DNA from: an uncultured Bacillota bacterium
GTDB taxonomy: Bacteria; Bacillota; Dehalobacteriia; UBA4068; UBA4997
Direction of reading: 5' to 3'
DNA length: 64,000 bases
NCBI GenBank assembly: GCA_948907985.1
Contig: CAQWMM010000001.1
Span: forward strand, 1-64,000
Part shown: positions 48,812 to 58,710 of the stretch, piece by piece
Layout: every line of letters begins with the position of its first letter
Position numbering within the stretch: the first letter of the stretch is position 1
Translations under genes and position numbers: made by a program
The notes under the pieces: model-generated
The model's database searches: none
Told to the model about the DNA's origin: nothing
What the model saw: only the letters and a program-made list of their open reading frames with translations

Positions 48812-50506
48812 ATGACAGAATGTAAATGCGAAAATAAATGTGAGTTGAAAAGCCGGGAGATGAAAGAGGGCTATCTGCGCTCGCCGCAGCGTTCGCTGCT
48901 TTATGCCCTGGGGCTGACGCCGGAAGAGATTGACCGGCCGCTGGTGGGCATTGTCAATTCTTTTAACGAAGTTGTGCCGGGGCATATGCACCTGCGCCAG
49001 ATTGCCGAGGCGGTGAAAGCTGGCGTGCGCCTGGCCGGCGGCACCCCGCTGGAGTTTCCGGCCATTGCGGTTTGCGACGGTATCGCCATGGGTCACGTCG
49101 GCATGAAGTATTCCCTGGCCAGCCGGGAACTGATTGCCGATTCGGCGGAAACTATGGCGCTGGCGCACGCTTTTGACGCGCTGGTTTTTATCCCCAACTG
49201 TGATAAAATTGTGCCGGGTATGCTGATGGCGGCGGCGCGGCTGGATCTGCCCTGCGTGTTCGTCAGCGGCGGGCCGATGCTGGCCGGCAAGTTGCAGGGC
49301 CGGACTTTGGATCTGAACTCTAACTTTGAGGCTTCCGGCGCTTTTGCCGCCGGTAAAATCACCCAGGCCGAGTTGGACGCTATCGAGCAGAACGCCTGCC
49401 CCACCTGCGGCAGCTGTTCCGGGATGTTTACGGCCAACTCTATGAACTGCCTTTGCGAGGTTCTGGGCATGGCGCTGCCGGGCAACGGCACGGTGGCGGC
49501 GGTGGATTCCGGCCGTCTGCGTCTGGCTAAAAAGGCCGGTATGCAGGTTATGGAGCTGCTGGCTGCGGATATTCGCCCGCATGATATTATGACGGCGGCG
49601 GCCTTTAAGAACGCCCTGATTGCGGATATGGCGATGGGCTGTTCCACTAATACGGTGCTGCATCTGCCGGCTATTGCGCATGAGGCCGGGGTTAAGCTGG
49701 ATTTGGATATGATTAATGAAATCAGCGAGTATACGCCGCACCTTTGCAAGCTGGCCCCGGCGGGCGAACATCACATTGAGGACTTGCAGGCGGCGGGCGG
49801 TATGTCTGCTCTGCTGGCGGAGCTGGCCGGGCAAAACCTGTTGGACTGCACAACTATGACGGTAACCGGCCATACTCTGGGCGAGAATATTCAGGGGGCC
49901 AAAGTTCTGCTGCCGGAGGTTATCCGCAGCAAGGATACCGCTTACAGCCAAAAGGGCGGCCTGAAGATTTTGCGGGGCAATCTGGCTGTGGACGGCGCGG
50001 TGGTGAAGCGGGCGGCGGTGGCGCCGGAAATGCTGGTGCACAGCGGCCCGGCCAGAGTTTTTGACGGCGAAGAAGAGGCGGTGGCGGCGATCACCGGCGG
50101 GCAGATTAAAGCCGGCGACGTGGTGGTAATCCGCTATGAAGGCCCCAAGGGCGGCCCAGGTATGCGTGAGATGCTGACCCCAACCTCGGCTATTCAGGGT
50201 ATGGGGCTGGGCGAATCGGTGGCGCTGATTACGGACGGGCGTTTTTCCGGCGCCACCCGCGGCGCGGCGATTGGCCATGTTTCGCCGGAGGCGGCGGAGG
50301 GCGGCCTGATTGGTCTGGTGCAGGAGGGCGATTTGATCGAGATCGACATCAACGCCGGCAGCCTGCACTTGGCGGTATCGGAGGATGAGCTTGAAGAGCG
50401 GCGCAAAAACTGGCGGCAGCCGGAGCCGAAGATTAAAAAAGGCTATCTGGCGAAATACGCCCAGCGCGTAACCTCGGCCTCCACCGGCGCGGTAACGGTC
50501 AGATAA
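48812..50506 (+). CDS. ilvD: Dihydroxy-acid dehydratase
   Basis: 564 residues. The enzyme dehydrates dihydroxyvalerate and dihydroxymethylvalerate to the keto acids of valine and isoleucine. Hallmarks: the Fe-S ligand region [16 protein letters not shown], the second Cys site [40 protein letters not shown] and the C-terminal [16 protein letters not shown] 48812 is preferred: AGAGGTG lies about 9 bp upstream and a TTG at 48803 overlaps it. First gene of ilvD-ilvN-ilvB. The 87-bp upstream gap is too short for a T-box leader; a CACAT/ATGTG stem is all that is visible. Confidence 0.97.
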   Translation: MTECKCENKCELKSREMKEGYLRSPQRSLLYALGLTPEEIDRPLVGIVNSFNEVVPGHMHLRQIAEAVKAGVRLAGGTPLEFPAIAVCDGIAMGHVGMKYSLASRELIADSAETMALAHAFDALVFIPNCDKIVPGMLMAAARLDLPCVFVSGGPMLAGKLQGRTLDLNSNFEASGAFAAGKITQAELDAIEQNACPTCGSCSGMFTANSMNCLCEVLGMALPGNGTVAAVDSGRLRLAKKAGMQVMELLAADIRPHDIMTAAAFKNALIADMAMGCSTNTVLHLPAIAHEAGVKLDLDMINEISEYTPHLCKLAPAGEHHIEDLQAAGGMSALLAELAGQNLLDCTTMTVTGHTLGENIQGAKVLLPEVIRSKDTAYSQKGGLKILRGNLAVDGAVVKRAAVAPEMLVHSGPARVFDGEEEAVAAITGGQIKAGDVVVIRYEGPKGGPGMREMLTPTSAIQGMGLGESVALITDGRFSGATRGAAIGHVSPEAAEGGLIGLVQEGDLIEIDINAGSLHLAVSEDELEERRKNWRQPEPKIKKGYLAKYAQRVTSASTGAVTVR

Positions 50507-50525
50507 TTTTCCAGGAGGATGGGCT

Positions 50526-51008
50526 ATGAAGCATATACTGAATGTGCTGGTGCAGGATCGCTCCGGCGTGCTGGTGCGCGTGGCGGGCCTGTTCAGCCGC
50601 CGCGGCTATAACATCAACAGCCTGACGGTGGGCAGCACCGAGAACCCCGGCGTTTCCTGTATGACGATTGTGGTAGAGGGCGACGACCGCATTATTGAGC
50701 AGGTTACCAAGCAGCTGCACAAGGTGGTGGAGGTGCTGAAGATTAACGACGTAACCGCCGAAGAATATGTCGGCCGCGAACTTTTGATGCTGAAAGTTTT
50801 GGCTAACAAAGAGGATCGAGTGGAGATTATGCACCTCTGCGAAATATTCCGCATAAAAATTGTGGATATTAACAAAAAAAGCTTTATTATTGAGGCCACC
50901 GGCACGCACAGCAAGCTGGACGCTGTGGAGCAGGCTTTTCGGCCATTCGGCATACAAAAGATGAGCCGCACCGGCATTATTGCCATGGTGCGCGGAGAAA
51001 AGGGGTGA
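50526..51008 (+). CDS. ilvN: Acetolactate synthase small (regulatory) subunit
   Basis: 160 residues. An N-terminal ACT domain ([59 protein letters not shown]) and a C-terminal half ([39 protein letters not shown]) are typical of IlvN/IlvH. It binds valine and controls the large subunit. AGGAGGATGGGCT precedes the ATG. The stop overlaps the GTG start of ilvB by 4 bp (GTGA), so the two subunits are translationally coupled; the small-before-large order is the reverse of many organisms. Confidence 0.96.
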   Translation: MKHILNVLVQDRSGVLVRVAGLFSRRGYNINSLTVGSTENPGVSCMTIVVEGDDRIIEQVTKQLHKVVEVLKINDVTAEEYVGRELLMLKVLANKEDRVEIMHLCEIFRIKIVDINKKSFIIEATGTHSKLDAVEQAFRPFGIQKMSRTGIIAMVRGEKG

Positions 51009-52711
51009 GCGCTTTGGCGGCAGAAAGAATTAACGGCGCGCAGGCGATTATTGCCTGCCTGGAGCTGGAAAATGTGGATACGGTGTTCAGCTATCCGGGC
51101 GGCGCGGTTTTAAGCATTTTTGAGGCTTTGCGCGAATCCAGGCAGATTAAAAATATTTTGACGCGCACCGAACAGGGCGCGACCCACGCGGCCAGCGGCT
51201 ATGCCCGCGCCAGCCTTGGCGCAAAGGCCGGCGTTTGCATTGCCACCTCCGGCCCGGGGGCTACCAATCTGGTTACGGGGCTGGCCACCGCCTATATGGA
51301 TTCTATTCCGTTGGTGGCGATTACCGGCCAGGTTTCGACTTCCATGATCGGCACCGACGCCTTTCAGGAAATTGATATAACCGGCATCACCAGGCCGATT
51401 GTTAAGCATAGTTATCTGGTTACTGACGTTAACGATTTGCCCCAGGTGATTAAAGAAGCCTTTTATCTGGCGACAACCGGGCGGCCGGGGCCGGTGTTGG
51501 TGGACGTGCCCAAAAATGTGGCGGATAGCCCCTGCCGGGCCGAGATCCCCGGCAAAATTGACTTGCCCGGCTATAAACCGACCTTTAAGGGGCACCGTTT
51601 GAAAATTCAAAACGCCTGCAAGGTGTTGCAGGAGGCCAAAAGGCCCCTGATTTATGCCGGCGGCGGCGTGATCAGCGCCGGCGCAGAGGAGCTGCTCCAA
51701 AATCTGGCGCACCGCCTGGACGCGCCGGTGGCGGTAACCCTGATGGGCAAGGCGGCCTATCCGTTCCGCGACGGTTATCTGATCGGTATGCTGGGGATTC
51801 ATGGCGCGCCGGCGGCCAATCTGGCGGTGTCGGAGTGCGATGTGCTGCTGGCAATCGGCGCGCGCTTTGACGACCGGGTTACGGCTAATGTGGCGGAATT
51901 TGCCAGGGACGCGCAGATTATCCATGTGGACGTCGACCCGGCGGAAATTGGTAAAAATGTGATGATTGACGTGCCGATTGTGGGCGACGCGGCGGCGATT
52001 ATTGAGGTGATGCTGGAGTATCTGGACCCGGCGGAGCATACCGCCTGGCGCGCCAAGATTGAAAGCCGGCGGGCGTTAAGCAGCGAGGTTTATGAGCCGA
52101 AAGGCGGCGGAGAGGCGGCTTTGCACCTGCGCGATGTTATTGCCGAATTGAACCGCCAAACTAAGGGCAAAGCGATTGTTACCACCGATGTTGGCCAGCA
52201 CCAGATGGCGGCGGCGCAGTTTTATAATTCCCGCCGCAGGGGCGGTTTTATCAGCTCCGGCGGTTTGGGGACTATGGGTTATGGCTTCCCGGCGGCGGTG
52301 GGCGCGCAGCTGGCGGCCCCCGGCGAGCAGGTGGTTTGTATTACCGGCGACGGCAGTTTTCAGATGACGATGAATGAATTGGCTACGGCTAAGGCGCACA
52401 ATTTGCCGATTAAAGTAATCTTATCCAACAACAGCAATTTGGGTATGGTGCGCCAGCTGCAAAAATATTATGTGAACGGCAGCTACTTTGGTATAGATTT
52501 GGAGGGCAACCCGGATTTTGCCAAAATCGCCGCGGCTTATGATATGGCTTATTTCCGCCTGGAGCGGCCGGAGGATGTTGAATCGACTTTGCGGGCGGCG
52601 CTGGCCAGCCCTCGCCTGACCTTGGTGGAATGTATGATTGCCAAGGAGGAAATGGTCTATCCAATGGTGCTTAATGGCGCCGGGCTTACCGATATGGTGG
52701 TAGCCGACTAA
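51005..52711 (+). CDS. ilvB: Acetolactate synthase large (catalytic) subunit
   Basis: 568 residues, ThDP- and FAD-dependent. The catalytic Glu is in [15 protein letters not shown], followed by [19 protein letters not shown], the [23 protein letters not shown]/substrate region and the ThDP-Mg motif [20 protein letters not shown]...NN. It condenses pyruvate with pyruvate or 2-oxobutyrate. The GTG at 51005 overlaps the ilvN stop; a TTG at 51014 is an alternative. GAAAAGGGG lies upstream within ilvN. Complete by length and motifs; last gene of the operon. Confidence 0.97.
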   Translation: MSALAAERINGAQAIIACLELENVDTVFSYPGGAVLSIFEALRESRQIKNILTRTEQGATHAASGYARASLGAKAGVCIATSGPGATNLVTGLATAYMDSIPLVAITGQVSTSMIGTDAFQEIDITGITRPIVKHSYLVTDVNDLPQVIKEAFYLATTGRPGPVLVDVPKNVADSPCRAEIPGKIDLPGYKPTFKGHRLKIQNACKVLQEAKRPLIYAGGGVISAGAEELLQNLAHRLDAPVAVTLMGKAAYPFRDGYLIGMLGIHGAPAANLAVSECDVLLAIGARFDDRVTANVAEFARDAQIIHVDVDPAEIGKNVMIDVPIVGDAAAIIEVMLEYLDPAEHTAWRAKIESRRALSSEVYEPKGGGEAALHLRDVIAELNRQTKGKAIVTTDVGQHQMAAAQFYNSRRRGGFISSGGLGTMGYGFPAAVGAQLAAPGEQVVCITGDGSFQMTMNELATAKAHNLPIKVILSNNSNLGMVRQLQKYYVNGSYFGIDLEGNPDFAKIAAAYDMAYFRLERPEDVESTLRAALASPRLTLVECMIAKEEMVYPMVLNGAGLTDMVVAD

Positions 52712-52798
52712 TTTTTAAGATAATCTTAAGAAAATCTTAATAAAAAACCGTCTGACCTATGGTATGATATAAACATGATAGGAAAGGCGGTTTTTGTT

Positions 52799-53188
52799 AT
52801 GTTGCTGAAAAAACTGCGCGTCTGGTTCATTGACAGTATGCGCAAACCTCCGTCGGAGGAATATGCCGATTATCTGGGGTTTATTCTGGCGGCTTTGGCT
52901 CTGCTGATACTTTCTTTGGGTGTGCAGTTATTCGGTTTTGAGCTGATTTATGTGCGAAAATTTTCTGGCTTTGCCAGCCGTTGGCAGGCTTTGTGCGCGC
53001 GCCCGGACAGGGTTTTGCTGCTTAGTCCGGCGCTGGTATGGCTGGCTTTGCTTGGACGTAAATTCTGCCGCAGCGGTAAAGGCTATTTTAACTGTATGCT
53101 TGTGGCTCTGGTGATACTGGTGGTTTCGACAGTATATATTTTGCTGGACGGAGCGGCTTTTGCCGAGTTTTACAAAACTTTGCCTTAA
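52799..53188 (+). CDS. Small three-helix membrane protein, unknown
   Basis: 129 residues (137 from ATG 52775). After a basic amphipathic start (LLKKLRVWFIDSMRKPP) there are three membrane helices: FILAALALLILSLGVQLFGF, VLLLSPALVWLALLG and MLVALVILVVSTVYILLDG. Not recognised. TATGAT at 52763-52768 could be a -10 box. The next gene has a similar size and topology (three helices, charged loops) although sequence similarity is not obvious; the two may be a pair of related membrane proteins. Confidence 0.6.
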   Translation: MLLKKLRVWFIDSMRKPPSEEYADYLGFILAALALLILSLGVQLFGFELIYVRKFSGFASRWQALCARPDRVLLLSPALVWLALLGRKFCRSGKGYFNCMLVALVILVVSTVYILLDGAAFAEFYKTLP

Positions 53189-53205
53189 AACTGTTCTAAA
53201 AAATA

Positions 53206-53234
53206 TTGCAATAAACGCTCCTTTGTGCTAAAAT
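53206..53234 (+). promoter_or_regulatory. Sigma-A-type promoter
   Basis: TTGCAA (53206-53211), 17-bp spacer, TAAAAT (53229-53234), 44 bp before the ATG at 53278. Confidence 0.6.
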
Positions 53235-53277
53235 ATAACCAGTAGTTGGATAGTATATAGAGAGGAGCGTTTTTATT

Positions 53278-53667
53278 ATGAACACGTTGACGATGAAAAA
53301 CTGGCTGTTGGGCGCGCGCCCTTTGCCGGATGAGAACAAAATTCATCCCTGGGGGCTGCTGCTGGGGATAACCAATCTGCTGTTGATTCTTTTTGGCCGC
53401 CTGGCGGTGGCCTCTGGCATTGGCATTGCTGATGACTATGCCTGTCCGGTAAGTTCTATATTGCCCGGTATGGCGTTGATTATCCCGCTGATTGCGCCGT
53501 TTATTGCTCTGGCCTTACAGGCTTTGCGGCAGTTTTGCCACAAACGCTGGAGCTATTACGCCTGTTCCGCTTTGATTTGGCTGCTGACGGCGGCGTCGCT
53601 GGCGGTGGTGATTTGGAATTTTTGCGGGGTTGCTTATATTTGTGAGAATTTTCAGCCGATAAACTAA
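53278..53667 (+). CDS. Small three-helix membrane protein, unknown
   Basis: 129 residues: PWGLLLGITNLLLILFGRLA, the ILPGMALIIPLIAPFIALAL helix, and ACSALIWLLTAASLAVVIWN. There is a short cytoplasmic start (NTLTMKNWLLGARPLPDENK) and no known motif. GAGAGGAGCGTTTTTATT precedes the ATG. It has its own promoter and ends at a strong bidirectional terminator, so it is monocistronic. Function unknown. Confidence 0.65.
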   Translation: MNTLTMKNWLLGARPLPDENKIHPWGLLLGITNLLLILFGRLAVASGIGIADDYACPVSSILPGMALIIPLIAPFIALALQALRQFCHKRWSYYACSALIWLLTAASLAVVIWNFCGVAYICENFQPIN

Positions 53668-53676
53668 AAACTGCTT

Positions 53677-53722
53677 AAAAATTAAGCCCTGCGTTAGCAA
53701 ATTAACGCAGGGCTTAATTTTT
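53677..53722. terminator. Strong bidirectional intrinsic terminator
   Basis: A perfect 20-bp inverted repeat with arms 53677-53696 and 53703-53722 (AAAAATTAAGCCCTGCGTTA and its complement), six-base loop, A/T tracts on both sides. It separates the convergent membrane-protein gene and the polyamine operon. Confidence 0.92.
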
Positions 53723-53729
53723 AGGGAAA

Positions 53730-54500
53730 TTAGAAAAACTCAATTACTATTTTTATGAAGAAGATTGCCAGCACCAGCAGAATAATTGGGCGGGCAATGG
53801 CCGCGCCATGGCTGGAAAAACAGCGTGCACCAAGATAGTTGCCGGCAACGCTGAAACATCCGGCGGCCAGCCCCAGCGGCAGCAGCACCTGATCGTTCAG
53901 CAGAAAGACCAGCAGCGCCGCCAGATTGGTGGTTAGATTGATGATTTTAGTTAGGCCGTTGGCCTTGGTCAGCGGCATTTGCGTCATGCCTGCCAGCAGC
54001 AGGATTAAGAACGTACCGGTACCGGGGCCGTAAAAGCCATCGTAAATGCCGATAAAGAAAGCGGCCAGCGCGGCCAGTAGACCAACCCGGCGCGGATTGC
54101 CGCCCGAAATCTGGCCGGGCGGCCGGGCGGCGGAGTTCAGGCTTTGGCTGCGCAACACATAAAGGCCGGTTAGGGGCAGGATAACCAGCAGCAGGGCGCG
54201 CAGAACGTCTTCGCTGATCAGCAGGGCCAGATTAGCGCCCCCGGCGGAGCCGAGAAAGGCGCAAAGCACGCAGAGGGGCGCCAGCCGCCAGTTGACATAG
54301 CCGCTTTGGGCATAGCGCCAGGTGGTAAGAGCAGTGCCCATGGCGCTGCTCATTTTGTTGGTGGCGATAGCGTTATGTACCGGCAGGCCGGCGAGCAGAT
54401 AGGCCGGCAGGGAGATTAAACCGCCGCCGCCGGCGATAGCGTCCACAAAGCCGGCCAGAAAAACCAGCGGGCAGACAATCAGAAAATGCAGCAAATCCAT
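53730..54500 (-). CDS. TauE/SafE (TSUP) family membrane transporter
   Basis: 256 residues, seven to eight membrane helices. The family pattern is visible in the first helix (LAGFVDAIAGGGGLISLPAY) and in its repeat (FFIGIYDGFYGPGTGTFLIL), with ATNKMSSAMGTALTTWRYA between. TSUP proteins export or import sulfur-containing anions or organic acids; the substrate is unknown. Last gene of the minus-strand polyamine cluster, 26 bp after nspC, so perhaps an exporter connected with that pathway, though this is only positional. Confidence 0.88.
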   Translation of the reverse strand: MDLLHFLIVCPLVFLAGFVDAIAGGGGLISLPAYLLAGLPVHNAIATNKMSSAMGTALTTWRYAQSGYVNWRLAPLCVLCAFLGSAGGANLALLISEDVLRALLLVILPLTGLYVLRSQSLNSAARPPGQISGGNPRRVGLLAALAAFFIGIYDGFYGPGTGTFLILLLAGMTQMPLTKANGLTKIINLTTNLAALLVFLLNDQVLLPLGLAAGCFSVAGNYLGARCFSSHGAAIARPIILLVLAIFFIKIVIEFF

Positions 54501-54526
54501 TTCAGGCTCCTAACTAAGGTTTGAGG

Positions 54527-55672
54527 TTACAGCCGGCCTTTGAAATCGGCATAGCCAAACTGCCGGTGCAGGCGATACTGGCCGTCGGCGGCGCGCAGTA
54601 TAATAGCCGGCAGGGGCATACCGTTAAAGGTGTTGTTTTTAACCATGGTGTAGATTGCCATATCGCTAAAAGTCAACCGGTCGCCGGGTTGCAGGGGCTG
54701 GGCGAAAGAATAGTCGCCGATAATATCGCCGGCCAGACAGGTGGGGCCGCCCAGCCGGTAGGTATAGGGCAGCTCTCCGGGCCGGGCGGAGCCGGCCAGC
54801 GGCGGGCGGTAGGGCATTTCCAAAACGTCCGGCATATGGCAGGCGGCGGAGGCGTCTAAAATGACGCATTGCGGCGCGCCGTTCTCCGGCGGTAAAACGT
54901 CCAGTACGGTGCAGCGCAGAAAGCCGCAGTTTAGCGCCACCGCCTCGCCGGGTTCCAGATAAATTTGCAGGCCATATTGCTTATGCAGGCGCAGCAGACA
55001 ATCCTCCAGGGACGGTAGGTCGTAGCCGGGGCGGGTGATATGGTGGCCGCCGCCCAGATTGAGCCATTTCAGCCGGGGGAGAAATTCGCCGAATTTTTCT
55101 TCCAGCGCGTTTACGGTTTTAATTAAAGCGTCGCTGTCCTGTTCGCATAAGGTGTGCATATGCAGGCCGTCCAGCAGGGGCAGCCAGGCGGGGTCAAAAT
55201 CGGCCCGGCGCACCCCCAGCCGCGAGCCGGGCGAGCAGGGATCATAAATGGCGTGGCTTTGGGTGGAAAATTCCGGATTGACGCGCAGGCCGACGCTTTT
55301 GCCGGCCGCCCGCGCCTGGGGCGCAAATTTTTGCAGCTGGCTGCCAGAATTGAAAATGATATGATCGGCCAGCGGCAGCAGTTCGGCAAATTCCGCCTCG
55401 GTATAGGCCGGTTTAAAAACATGAACCTCGCCGCCCATTTCCTCGCGCCCCAGCCGCGCCTCATAAAGGCCGCTGGCCGCGGTTCCCTGCAAATAACGGC
55501 CAAGCAGCGGATAGAGCGCGTAGCAGGCAAAGGCTTTTTGCGCCAGCAAAATCCGGCAGCCGGTTCGCTGGCTTAGGCCTTGCAGCAGGCGCAGATTTTC
55601 TTCCAGCAGCGCCTCGTCGATGATATAGCAGGGGCTGGGCAGTTGGCCGGGCTGATAGATTACGTCCGGCAT
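54527..55672 (-). CDS. nspC: Carboxynorspermidine/carboxyspermidine decarboxylase
   Basis: 381 residues, fold-III PLP enzyme of the alanine racemase/ornithine decarboxylase superfamily. The PLP lysine is in RILLAQKAFACYAL; SRLGVRRADF, HMHTLCEQDSDAL, LNLGGGHHIT and EPGEAV mark the barrel, and ILDASAACHMPDVLEMPYRP is typical of NspC. It decarboxylates carboxynorspermidine or carboxyspermidine to the triamine. Its ATG follows the TAA of the upstream synthase gene without a gap (TAAATG), showing tight coupling. Confidence 0.93.
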   Translation of the reverse strand: MPDVIYQPGQLPSPCYIIDEALLEENLRLLQGLSQRTGCRILLAQKAFACYALYPLLGRYLQGTAASGLYEARLGREEMGGEVHVFKPAYTEAEFAELLPLADHIIFNSGSQLQKFAPQARAAGKSVGLRVNPEFSTQSHAIYDPCSPGSRLGVRRADFDPAWLPLLDGLHMHTLCEQDSDALIKTVNALEEKFGEFLPRLKWLNLGGGHHITRPGYDLPSLEDCLLRLHKQYGLQIYLEPGEAVALNCGFLRCTVLDVLPPENGAPQCVILDASAACHMPDVLEMPYRPPLAGSARPGELPYTYRLGGPTCLAGDIIGDYSFAQPLQPGDRLTFSDMAIYTMVKNNTFNGMPLPAIILRAADGQYRLHRQFGYADFKGRL

Positions 55673-56875
55673 TTAGTCCACCAACTCCGGGTTAAAGCTT
55701 TCCTGCCAGGGCAGGCCCCAGCGGTTCAGCGCGTCCATGAAAGGATCGGGGTCGAACTCCTCGATGTTATGCACGCCGGGTTTCTGCCAGACGCCCTGCA
55801 TAACCAGCATTGCGCCAATCATGGCCGGTACGCCGGTGGTGTAGGCCACGGCCTGCGAACCCACCTCCTGATAACATTTTTCATGGTCGCAGACGTTATA
55901 GAGGTAATAACGTTTGGTTTGGCCGTTCTTTTGGCCGGTGAAGATACAGCCGATGTTGGTTTTGCCCTTGGTACGCGGCCCCAGCGAGGCGGGGTCCGGC
56001 AGGACGGCTTTCAGAAATTGCAGCGGCACAATTTGTTTGCCCTCAAACTCAATCGGCTTAATCGAGGTCATACCGACGTTTTCCAGGCATTTGAGGTGCG
56101 TCAGATAACTTTGGCCGAAAGTCATAAAAAAGCGAATCCGCTTAATTCCCGGCATATTCAGCGCCAGTGATTCCAGCTCTTCATGGTGCAGCAGGTACAT
56201 ATCCTTTTCGCCAACCTGCGGGAAGTTGTAAACCCGTTTAATCTCCATTGGCGCGGTTTCCACCCAATGGCCGTCTTCCCAGTAGCTGCCGTTGGCCGAA
56301 ACCTCGCGGATATTGATTTCCGGGTTGAAATTGGTGGCGAAAGGATAACCATGGTCGCCGGCGTTGCAGTCTAAAATATCAATATAGTTGATTTCGTCAA
56401 AATGATGTTTCAGTGCGTAGGCGGAAAAAACGCCGGTTACGCCGGGGTCGAAACCGCTGCCCAAAAGTGCGGTAATGCCGGCCTGCTCGAAACGTTCGCG
56501 ATAAGCCCACTGCCATTTATATTCAAACTTGGCGGTGTCTTCCGGTTCGTAGTTGGCGGTGTCTACATAGGGAACGCGCGCCGCCAAACAGGCCTCCATA
56601 ATTGACAAATCCTGATAGGGCAGGGCCAGATTTAAGACAACATCCGGCTTTTCGGCATCGATCAGGCGGGTTAGTTCCTCAACGTTGTTGGCGTCAACCT
56701 GTGCGGTGCTGATTTTGGTTGCCGTCTGCCCGGCCAGTTTGTCGCGCAGCGCGTCGCATTTTGCTTTGGTACGGCTGGCCAGACAAAGTTCGGTAAAGAC
56801 TTCACTGTTCTGGCAGCATTTGTGGATGGCTACGGAGGCGACGCCGCCGCAGCCGATAATCATTGCTTTTCCCAT
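55673..56875 (-). CDS. Carboxynorspermidine/carboxyspermidine synthase (saccharopine dehydrogenase family)
   Basis: 400 residues. N-terminal NAD(P) fold MGKAMIIGCGGVASVAIHKC; conserved VVLNLALPYQDLSIMEACLA, TALLGSGFDPGVTGVFSAYA and the C-terminal EVGSQAVAYTTGVPAMIGAM identify the Lys1-type carboxy(nor)spermidine dehydrogenase group. It joins a diamine to aspartate semialdehyde with NADPH. AGGAGAAAAATTATT lies before the ATG. Directly upstream of nspC, downstream of the agmatinase gene (97-bp gap), so putrescine made by the operon can feed it. Confidence 0.93.
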   Translation of the reverse strand: MGKAMIIGCGGVASVAIHKCCQNSEVFTELCLASRTKAKCDALRDKLAGQTATKISTAQVDANNVEELTRLIDAEKPDVVLNLALPYQDLSIMEACLAARVPYVDTANYEPEDTAKFEYKWQWAYRERFEQAGITALLGSGFDPGVTGVFSAYALKHHFDEINYIDILDCNAGDHGYPFATNFNPEINIREVSANGSYWEDGHWVETAPMEIKRVYNFPQVGEKDMYLLHHEELESLALNMPGIKRIRFFMTFGQSYLTHLKCLENVGMTSIKPIEFEGKQIVPLQFLKAVLPDPASLGPRTKGKTNIGCIFTGQKNGQTKRYYLYNVCDHEKCYQEVGSQAVAYTTGVPAMIGAMLVMQGVWQKPGVHNIEEFDPDPFMDALNRWGLPWQESFNPELVD

Positions 56876-56972
56876 AATAATTTTTCTCCTGATTTAAAAA
56901 GTAAATTTATATTAAGGTAAATTGGTATTAAAGGCGATTGATAAACTCAAAGACGAGCGTTCAGCAACGCCC

Positions 56973-57848
56973 CTACAGCGCTAGTAACATCTCGCGGACA
57001 ATCTTACAGGCCGCGGCGGTTGATATACCGCTTTGGTCATAGTGGGGGGCCAGTTCCATCACGTCGCAGGCTATTACGTTGGCCTGCCGGCAGACCTGCA
57101 CCGCCGCCTGCATCAGCTGTAAAAAGCTGACGCCGCCCGGTTCCGGCGTGCCGGTGCCGGGGAAAACGCCGGGATCTAAAACGTCTAAATCCAGCGTGAA
57201 GTAAACCGGCTTGTCCGCACATTCCGCCAAAGCCTGCTCCAGACCGGTAAAATCAAATTTTTGCAGTTGGGTATGCCCAGACGCCGCCCAGGCAAATTCA
57301 TACCGCTCACCGGAGCGGATACCGAATTGATAAATCCGTTTGTCGCCCAGAATTTCCCAGCAGCGGCGGATTACCGAGGCGTGGGAAAGGCTTACGCCCA
57401 AATAGGCCTCGCGGAGATCGGTGTGCGCGTCAAAATGCAGCAGACAAAGATCCGGGTGTCGTTGGGCGGCTGCCCTCACCGTCCCCAGAGTCAGCAGGTG
57501 CTCGCCGCCCAGCATAAAGGGCAGCTTGCCGGCGGCCAGGATTTGCCCGGCGTGCTGCTCGATTGCGGCCAGAGTTTGCGCGCTGTCGCCAAAAGGCAGT
57601 TCCAAATCGCCGCAGTCGCAGATTGCGCGCTCGGTCAAATCCCGGTCCTGATAGGGGCTGTAGGTTTCCAGTCCGAAAGATTCCGCCCGGATGGCGGCGC
57701 TGCCAAAGCGGGCGCCGGGGCGGTTGGAGGTGGTGGAGTCATAGGGCGCGCCGAAAAGCACAATCTCGGCTTCGGTAAAATCAGCCTCGCAAGCCAGAAA
57801 AGTTTGGCAGTTTTTTTGGATACTTTTTGGGATATTGTTAATCGACAT
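56973..57848 (-). CDS. speB: Agmatinase (ureohydrolase)
   Basis: 291 residues. Binuclear Mn site motifs: LGGEHLLTLGTV, LLHFDAHTDLR and FTLDLDVLDPGVFPGTGTPE. It turns agmatine into putrescine and urea. ATG 57848 is chosen since GGAGG lies 9 bp upstream inside the end of speE; the frame can be extended to 58241 but that part is antisense-free shadow of speE in another frame. Start and speE stop overlap by 11 bp. Fits the ADC-agmatinase route set by the upstream arginine decarboxylase. Confidence 0.95.
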   Translation of the reverse strand: MSINNIPKSIQKNCQTFLACEADFTEAEIVLFGAPYDSTTSNRPGARFGSAAIRAESFGLETYSPYQDRDLTERAICDCGDLELPFGDSAQTLAAIEQHAGQILAAGKLPFMLGGEHLLTLGTVRAAAQRHPDLCLLHFDAHTDLREAYLGVSLSHASVIRRCWEILGDKRIYQFGIRSGERYEFAWAASGHTQLQKFDFTGLEQALAECADKPVYFTLDLDVLDPGVFPGTGTPEPGGVSFLQLMQAAVQVCRQANVIACDVMELAPHYDQSGISTAAACKIVREMLLAL

Positions 57849-58698
57849 CTTCCACGTCCTCCAGAAGTTTTTCCACATAAGCGGGCAGGGCAAAAGCGCC
57901 TTGGTGCAGGTTGGTAGTGTAATATTGTGTTCGCAGGCCGCGGCTGTTCCATTCCTGCGCCCGCAGGTTTTTAACCGGATGATATTTTTTGGAAGAAAAG
58001 CCAAACAGCCAATGGCCGGAGGGGTAGGTGGGAATATGCGCCTGATAAACCCGACTGAGCGGAAAACTGGCGCAGATTCGGCTGTGGGCGCGCTGCATGG
58101 CCAGAGCGTCGGCCTCATAAAAGGGGCTTTCGTGCTGATTAACCATAATGCCGTCATCGCGCAGGGCTTTGTAGCAGTTGCCGTAAAACTCCCGGGTAAA
58201 CAGACCCTCGCCCGGGCCGAAAGGATCGGTGGAATCAACAATAATTAAATCGTAGTCGGCCTGTTTGGTGCGGACATATTTCAGGCCGTCGGCAAAATGA
58301 ATCTGCAACCGGGAGTCGTCCAGCCGGCAGGCTGTTTGCGGCAGATATTGGCGGCAGGCCTGCACCACCATTTCGTCAATCTCCACTAAATCAATATGCT
58401 CAATTTCCGGATATTTAACCAGCTCGCGCACCACGCCGCCGTCGCCCGCGCCGATTACCAGCACGTCGCGCACATGCGGGTGGACGGCCATTGGCACATG
58501 GGTGATCATCTCATGATAAATAAATTCGTCTTTTTCGGTCAGCATCATATAGCCGTCCAGCGTGAGGAAACGGCCAAATTCGGCGGATTCAAATACATCA
58601 ATACGCTGAAACTCGCTTTGGGCGCTGAACAGCTGTTTATCCACCCGAATAGAGAATTTTACATGCGGCGTGTGCCTTTCCGTAAACCATAATTCCAT
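57838..58698 (-). CDS. speE: Spermidine synthase (polyamine aminopropyltransferase)
   Basis: 286 residues. Signature regions: ELWFTERHTPHVKFSIRVDK, LDGYMMLTEKDEFIYHEMIT, VLVIGAGDGGVVRELVKYP (decarboxylated-AdoMet loop), DLVEIDEMVVQACRQYLP and the catalytic LIIVDSTDPFGPGEGLFTRE. It transfers an aminopropyl group from decarboxylated AdoMet to putrescine. AAGGAGATACTAAA precedes the ATG. It is placed between speA and speB, with speD at the head of the operon supplying the donor. Confidence 0.96.
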   Translation of the reverse strand: MELWFTERHTPHVKFSIRVDKQLFSAQSEFQRIDVFESAEFGRFLTLDGYMMLTEKDEFIYHEMITHVPMAVHPHVRDVLVIGAGDGGVVRELVKYPEIEHIDLVEIDEMVVQACRQYLPQTACRLDDSRLQIHFADGLKYVRTKQADYDLIIVDSTDPFGPGEGLFTREFYGNCYKALRDDGIMVNQHESPFYEADALAMQRAHSRICASFPLSRVYQAHIPTYPSGHWLFGFSSKKYHPVKNLRAQEWNSRGLRTQYYTTNLHQGAFALPAYVEKLLEDVEDVD

Positions 58699-58710
58699 TT
58701 TAGTATCTCC

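Noticed and set aside
57849..58241. N-terminal extension of agmatinase by 131 codons.
   Set aside because: It lies inside speE in another frame and has no ureohydrolase similarity; ATG 57848 has a good ribosome site.
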